Part shown: piece by piece, positions 6,133-8,157 of the stretch | Layout: each line of letters opens with the position of its first letter | How positions within the stretch are numbered: position 1 is the stretch's first letter | Assembly: GCA_023251695.1 (NCBI GenBank) | Contig: JAHEYE010000155.1 | Coordinates: 1-8,157, forward strand | DNA: 8,157 bases | Direction: 5' to 3' | Source: Sphingobacteriaceae bacterium | GTDB lineage: Bacteria > Bacteroidota > Bacteroidia > B-17B0 > Aurantibacillaceae | The notes under the pieces: model-generated | What the model was told of the DNA's origin: nothing | Seen by the model: the letters and a program-made list of their open reading frames with translations, nothing else | Database searches by the model: none | Made by a program: the position numbers and the translations under genes

Positions 6133-7659
6133 CTATTTACGGTTTTCTAAAAAATTCAACCAATCATCATACATTTTTCCTTTGAGAACCCGCGGGAATT
6201 TATGCTGTGAACCCAATTTATTTTTTGCTGCCAGAAACTCCAGAAACATTTCATCCGGCAAGGCGGTTATGATTATTTCTTTTAACGCTGCGGTCCGTTC
6301 AACCTTATAATCATCGTTCAGAATTTTTAAATGGCCATCAATTTTTTCTTTCAATACTTTTTCATCCACCATTTTATCAACGCCTACATACCAATGGTGC
6401 GCAAATAAATTTTCGAAAGGAACGCCTGCCACACAAAATTCATTAATCTCAATGCCTAATTCATCGGCTGTTAATTTAACAGCACGATTCATGTTGTCCA
6501 CCGACAAATGTTCGCCGCACATGCTTAAGAAGTGCTTGATGCGTCCGGTAATAATTACTTCCAAGCGGCGCAAATCCGTAAATTTAACCGTATCGCCCAA
6601 AATGTACCTCCAGGCTCCGGCACAATTTGTAATAACCATCACATAATCTGTGTCCAATTCCACTTCACTCACATCAAGGACTGTATAATTTGACTTTAAG
6701 TTTCCTTCCTCGTCAAAATTTGCTTCATTAAAAGGAATGAATTCAAAAAACACTTTGTTATCATACAGAAGTTTCATTCCCTGCTCTTCGTTTGGGCGCT
6801 CCTGATAAGCAAAAAAGCCCTCTGATGCCAAATAAGTATCACAATAAATAAGAGGGAAAGCGGTTAATCTTTCCAGACTGCTTTTATACGGCATGATGGC
6901 AACACCACCATGCACAAATATGCGCAAGTTAGGCCACACATCATGTACAGTTTTTACATTGTAATGTTTAATGATGCGCTCGAATAAAATTTGTATCCAT
7001 GCAGGAACTCCGCAAATAAAACCAACGTCCCAGCTCTTTGCGTTAACAACTATATCATGCAATTTAGTTTCCCAATTCGCCTGATTACGGATTTTTTTTC
7101 CCGGTAAAGTAAAATTCTGGAACCATTTCGGTTGTGTTCCGGTAGTAATGCCACTGAGATCGCCGGAATAATATTTTCCGTTGTAATTTAAATTCGTGCT
7201 TCCGCCCACCATTAAAATGCGTTTCTCATAAATTTCTTTCGGTAATTTATAATGAACTGTAGAAAGAATTTGTTTTAAAGTTCCACGTTGAATGGACTTA
7301 ATCATCTCTTTGGTTACAGGAATATGTTTACTCGCAGATTCTGAAGTTCCGGAACTTAATGCAAAATATTTTATTGTACCGGGCCATGTGATATAAGCTT
7401 CGCCGTTTAATGCACGCTTCCACCATTTATCGTACATGGTTTGGTAATCAAAAACGGGAACTGTTTTTTGATAAGCCGAAATAGGATCAACTTCCAATAA
7501 TAATTTATCGAATTTGTATTCTTGTCCGAATGCCGTGTTCTGCGCTTTTAATAATAATTTTCTCAGCTCTCTTACCTGGCGCTTATACGTACTTCTCCGC
7601 TGAGGAATCCGTCCTCTGAAAGTGATTGCACGTTTTATTAAAGAACCAAGGATTGCCAT
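6133..7659 (-). CDS. GH3 family acyl-acid amido synthetase-like protein
   Basis: The 508-residue protein belongs to the GH3 (auxin-responsive promoter) family of adenylate-forming enzymes. Plant members activate carboxylic acids such as indole-acetic or jasmonic acid with ATP and join them to amino acids; bacterial homologues are common in Bacteroidota but mostly uncharacterised. Visible motifs are the ATP motif LSSGTSESASKHIPVT at 101-116, the YLASEGFFA motif at 276-284, NCAGAWRYILGDTVKFTD at 345-362 with the conserved Gly-Asp, GRIKHFLSMCGEHLS at 372-386, and the C-terminal KLGSQHKFPRVL segment at 481-492. All nucleotide-binding elements look intact, so an ATP-dependent ligase is expected, but acid and amine are unknown. 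There is no signal peptide, so it is cytosolic. The ATG at 7659 is 35 nt after the M42 stop, and the TAG stop lies 1 nt before the exporter's TTG. Confidence 0.9.
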   Translation of the reverse strand: MAILGSLIKRAITFRGRIPQRRSTYKRQVRELRKLLLKAQNTAFGQEYKFDKLLLEVDPISAYQKTVPVFDYQTMYDKWWKRALNGEAYITWPGTIKYFALSSGTSESASKHIPVTKEMIKSIQRGTLKQILSTVHYKLPKEIYEKRILMVGGSTNLNYNGKYYSGDLSGITTGTQPKWFQNFTLPGKKIRNQANWETKLHDIVVNAKSWDVGFICGVPAWIQILFERIIKHYNVKTVHDVWPNLRIFVHGGVAIMPYKSSLERLTAFPLIYCDTYLASEGFFAYQERPNEEQGMKLLYDNKVFFEFIPFNEANFDEEGNLKSNYTVLDVSEVELDTDYVMVITNCAGAWRYILGDTVKFTDLRRLEVIITGRIKHFLSMCGEHLSVDNMNRAVKLTADELGIEINEFCVAGVPFENLFAHHWYVGVDKMVDEKVLKEKIDGHLKILNDDYKVERTAALKEIIITALPDEMFLEFLAAKNKLGSQHKFPRVLKGKMYDDWLNFLENRK

Positions 7660-7664
7660 AATTT

Positions 7665-7697
7665 AATTAAGAATTAAGAATGCAGAATTAAGAATTA
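7665..7697. repeat. Imperfect 7-bp tandem repeat (AATTAAG) between the M42 and GH3 genes
   Basis: On the + strand the heptamer AATTAAG appears at 7665-7671, 7672-7678 and 7686-7692. A degenerate unit AATGCAG at 7679-7685 keeps the register, and a partial unit AATTA at 7693-7697 follows. The array overlaps the M42 stop codon and stops 6 nt before the GH3 ATG, so it makes up nearly all of the gap. Similar TTAATTC runs are common in intergenic DNA of Bacteroidota. Confidence 0.75.
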
Positions 7698-8157
7698 TTT
7701 TAGGTATCTGAAATCGTGGTTGTTTTTTATTGTTTTTAGGGAGTGGTACATGAGTTTGATAACATCTTCTACATCTTGCTTGTGTACACTTTCGACTGTA
7801 GTATGCATGTATCGCAGAGGTAAAGAAATAAGAACAGAAGCGATACCATCAGTACTATAAGCAAAGGCATCTGTGTCTGTTCCGGTTGAACGGGAAGCAG
7901 CCTGACGCTGGAAATGAATCTTGTTTTTCTTTGCTGCATCAATCACCAATTTCAACAAATTATTTTGTACTGCTGGTGCGTAACTTAACACCGGACCTTT
8001 ACCGCAAGCCTGATCACCACTTGTAATTTTACTCATCATCGGGGTTTGCGTACAATGACAAACATCCGTAACGATAGCAACATCCGGATTTATTTTGCGT
8101 GATATCATGGTTGCTCCATTCAAGCCAACCTCTTCCTGAACTGCATTTACAATGTAT
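7695..8157 (-). CDS. M42 family metallopeptidase (aminopeptidase), C-terminal part
   Basis: The frame is open from the right window edge to a TAA at 7695, giving the last 153 residues of an M42 (glutamyl aminopeptidase/FrvX-like) enzyme; the N-terminus lies outside. The segment begins YIVNAVQEEVGLNGATMIS, where the Glu pair at 8130-8135 holds the catalytic base and a metal ligand. Asp of VTDV follows 22 residues after the second Glu, as in the well-studied TET peptidases, and the last metal ligand is the His of YMHTTVES. The GTDTDAF segment is also family-typical. The enzyme should therefore be an active two-metal cytosolic aminopeptidase, usually a large oligomer. An in-frame TTG near 8123 is not the real start, because the conserved EEVG motif lies upstream of it. 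It is on the same strand as GH3, 35 nt upstream, and could share its mRNA. Confidence 0.92.
   Translation of the reverse strand, partial: YIVNAVQEEVGLNGATMISRKINPDVAIVTDVCHCTQTPMMSKITSGDQACGKGPVLSYAPAVQNNLLKLVIDAAKKNKIHFQRQAASRSTGTDTDAFAYSTDGIASVLISLPLRYMHTTVESVHKQDVEDVIKLMYHSLKTIKNNHDFRYLK

Noticed and set aside
6062..6646. Plus-strand open frames opposite the exporter and GH3 genes
   Set aside because: Both overlap conserved motifs of the minus-strand genes; one spans two genes, as expected of chance frames.
8121..8123. TTG as a start codon for the M42 peptidase
   Set aside because: The frame stays open to the window edge and the catalytic EEVG motif lies upstream, so this is an internal leucine.
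1..8157. tRNA, rRNA, riboswitch, CRISPR array or mobile element
   Set aside because: No cloverleaf-like sequence, spaced repeat array, transposase or terminal inverted repeats were seen; the gaps are too short and A/T-rich.

Overview
The window looks like chromosomal DNA of a member of the Bacteroidota. The signs are a secreted protein with a type IX secretion (T9SS) C-terminal sorting domain (YPNPF motif), promoter-like TAnnTTTG/TAnnTTCG elements, starts without a clear Shine-Dalgarno, A/T-rich spacers, and family variants typical of that phylum (DUF493, bacterial GH3, M42 peptidase, HppA-type pyrophosphatase). I see no RNA genes, CRISPR, insertion sequences or phage genes.

Layout. Positions 1-169 (-) hold the N-terminus of a membrane-bound ion-pumping pyrophosphatase, cut by the window edge. 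A 205-base divergent spacer follows, with promoter-like elements for both directions. Next on the + strand are a 314-residue T9SS-sorted protein of unknown function (375-1319) and a 492-residue flavoprotein of the dihydrolipoamide dehydrogenase superfamily (1366-2844). The flavoprotein lacks both redox-active cysteines. It ends exactly where a convergent gene ends. That gene, a soluble sensor histidine kinase (2845-4278, -), has an aromatic-sensor-like XylR_N/V4R input domain and a HisKA_2/HATPase output.

From 4367 to the right edge all genes are on the minus strand and form a tight cluster. In transcription order they are: M42 aminopeptidase (partial, enters at 8157), GH3-family acyl-acid amido synthetase, LysE-family exporter (TTG start), DUF493 small protein, and aldose 1-epimerase-like protein. 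Junctions are 35 nt, 1 nt, 5 nt and a 1-nt TAATG overlap, so at least the last four genes very likely share one mRNA. The kinase lies 88 nt further on and has its own promoter-like element.

How the genes may work together is inference only. The cluster puts an amide-forming ligase next to an amino-acid-type exporter and a peptidase, which could mean synthesis and export of an amino-acid conjugate, but the genes could equally be unrelated passengers of one housekeeping operon. The best leads are the kinase, whose Cys-Glu-Cys-Cys spacing equals the zinc site of phenol-sensing regulators, and the disulfide-less Lpd-like flavoprotein. I see no complete undescribed multi-gene system that the sequence alone would establish.
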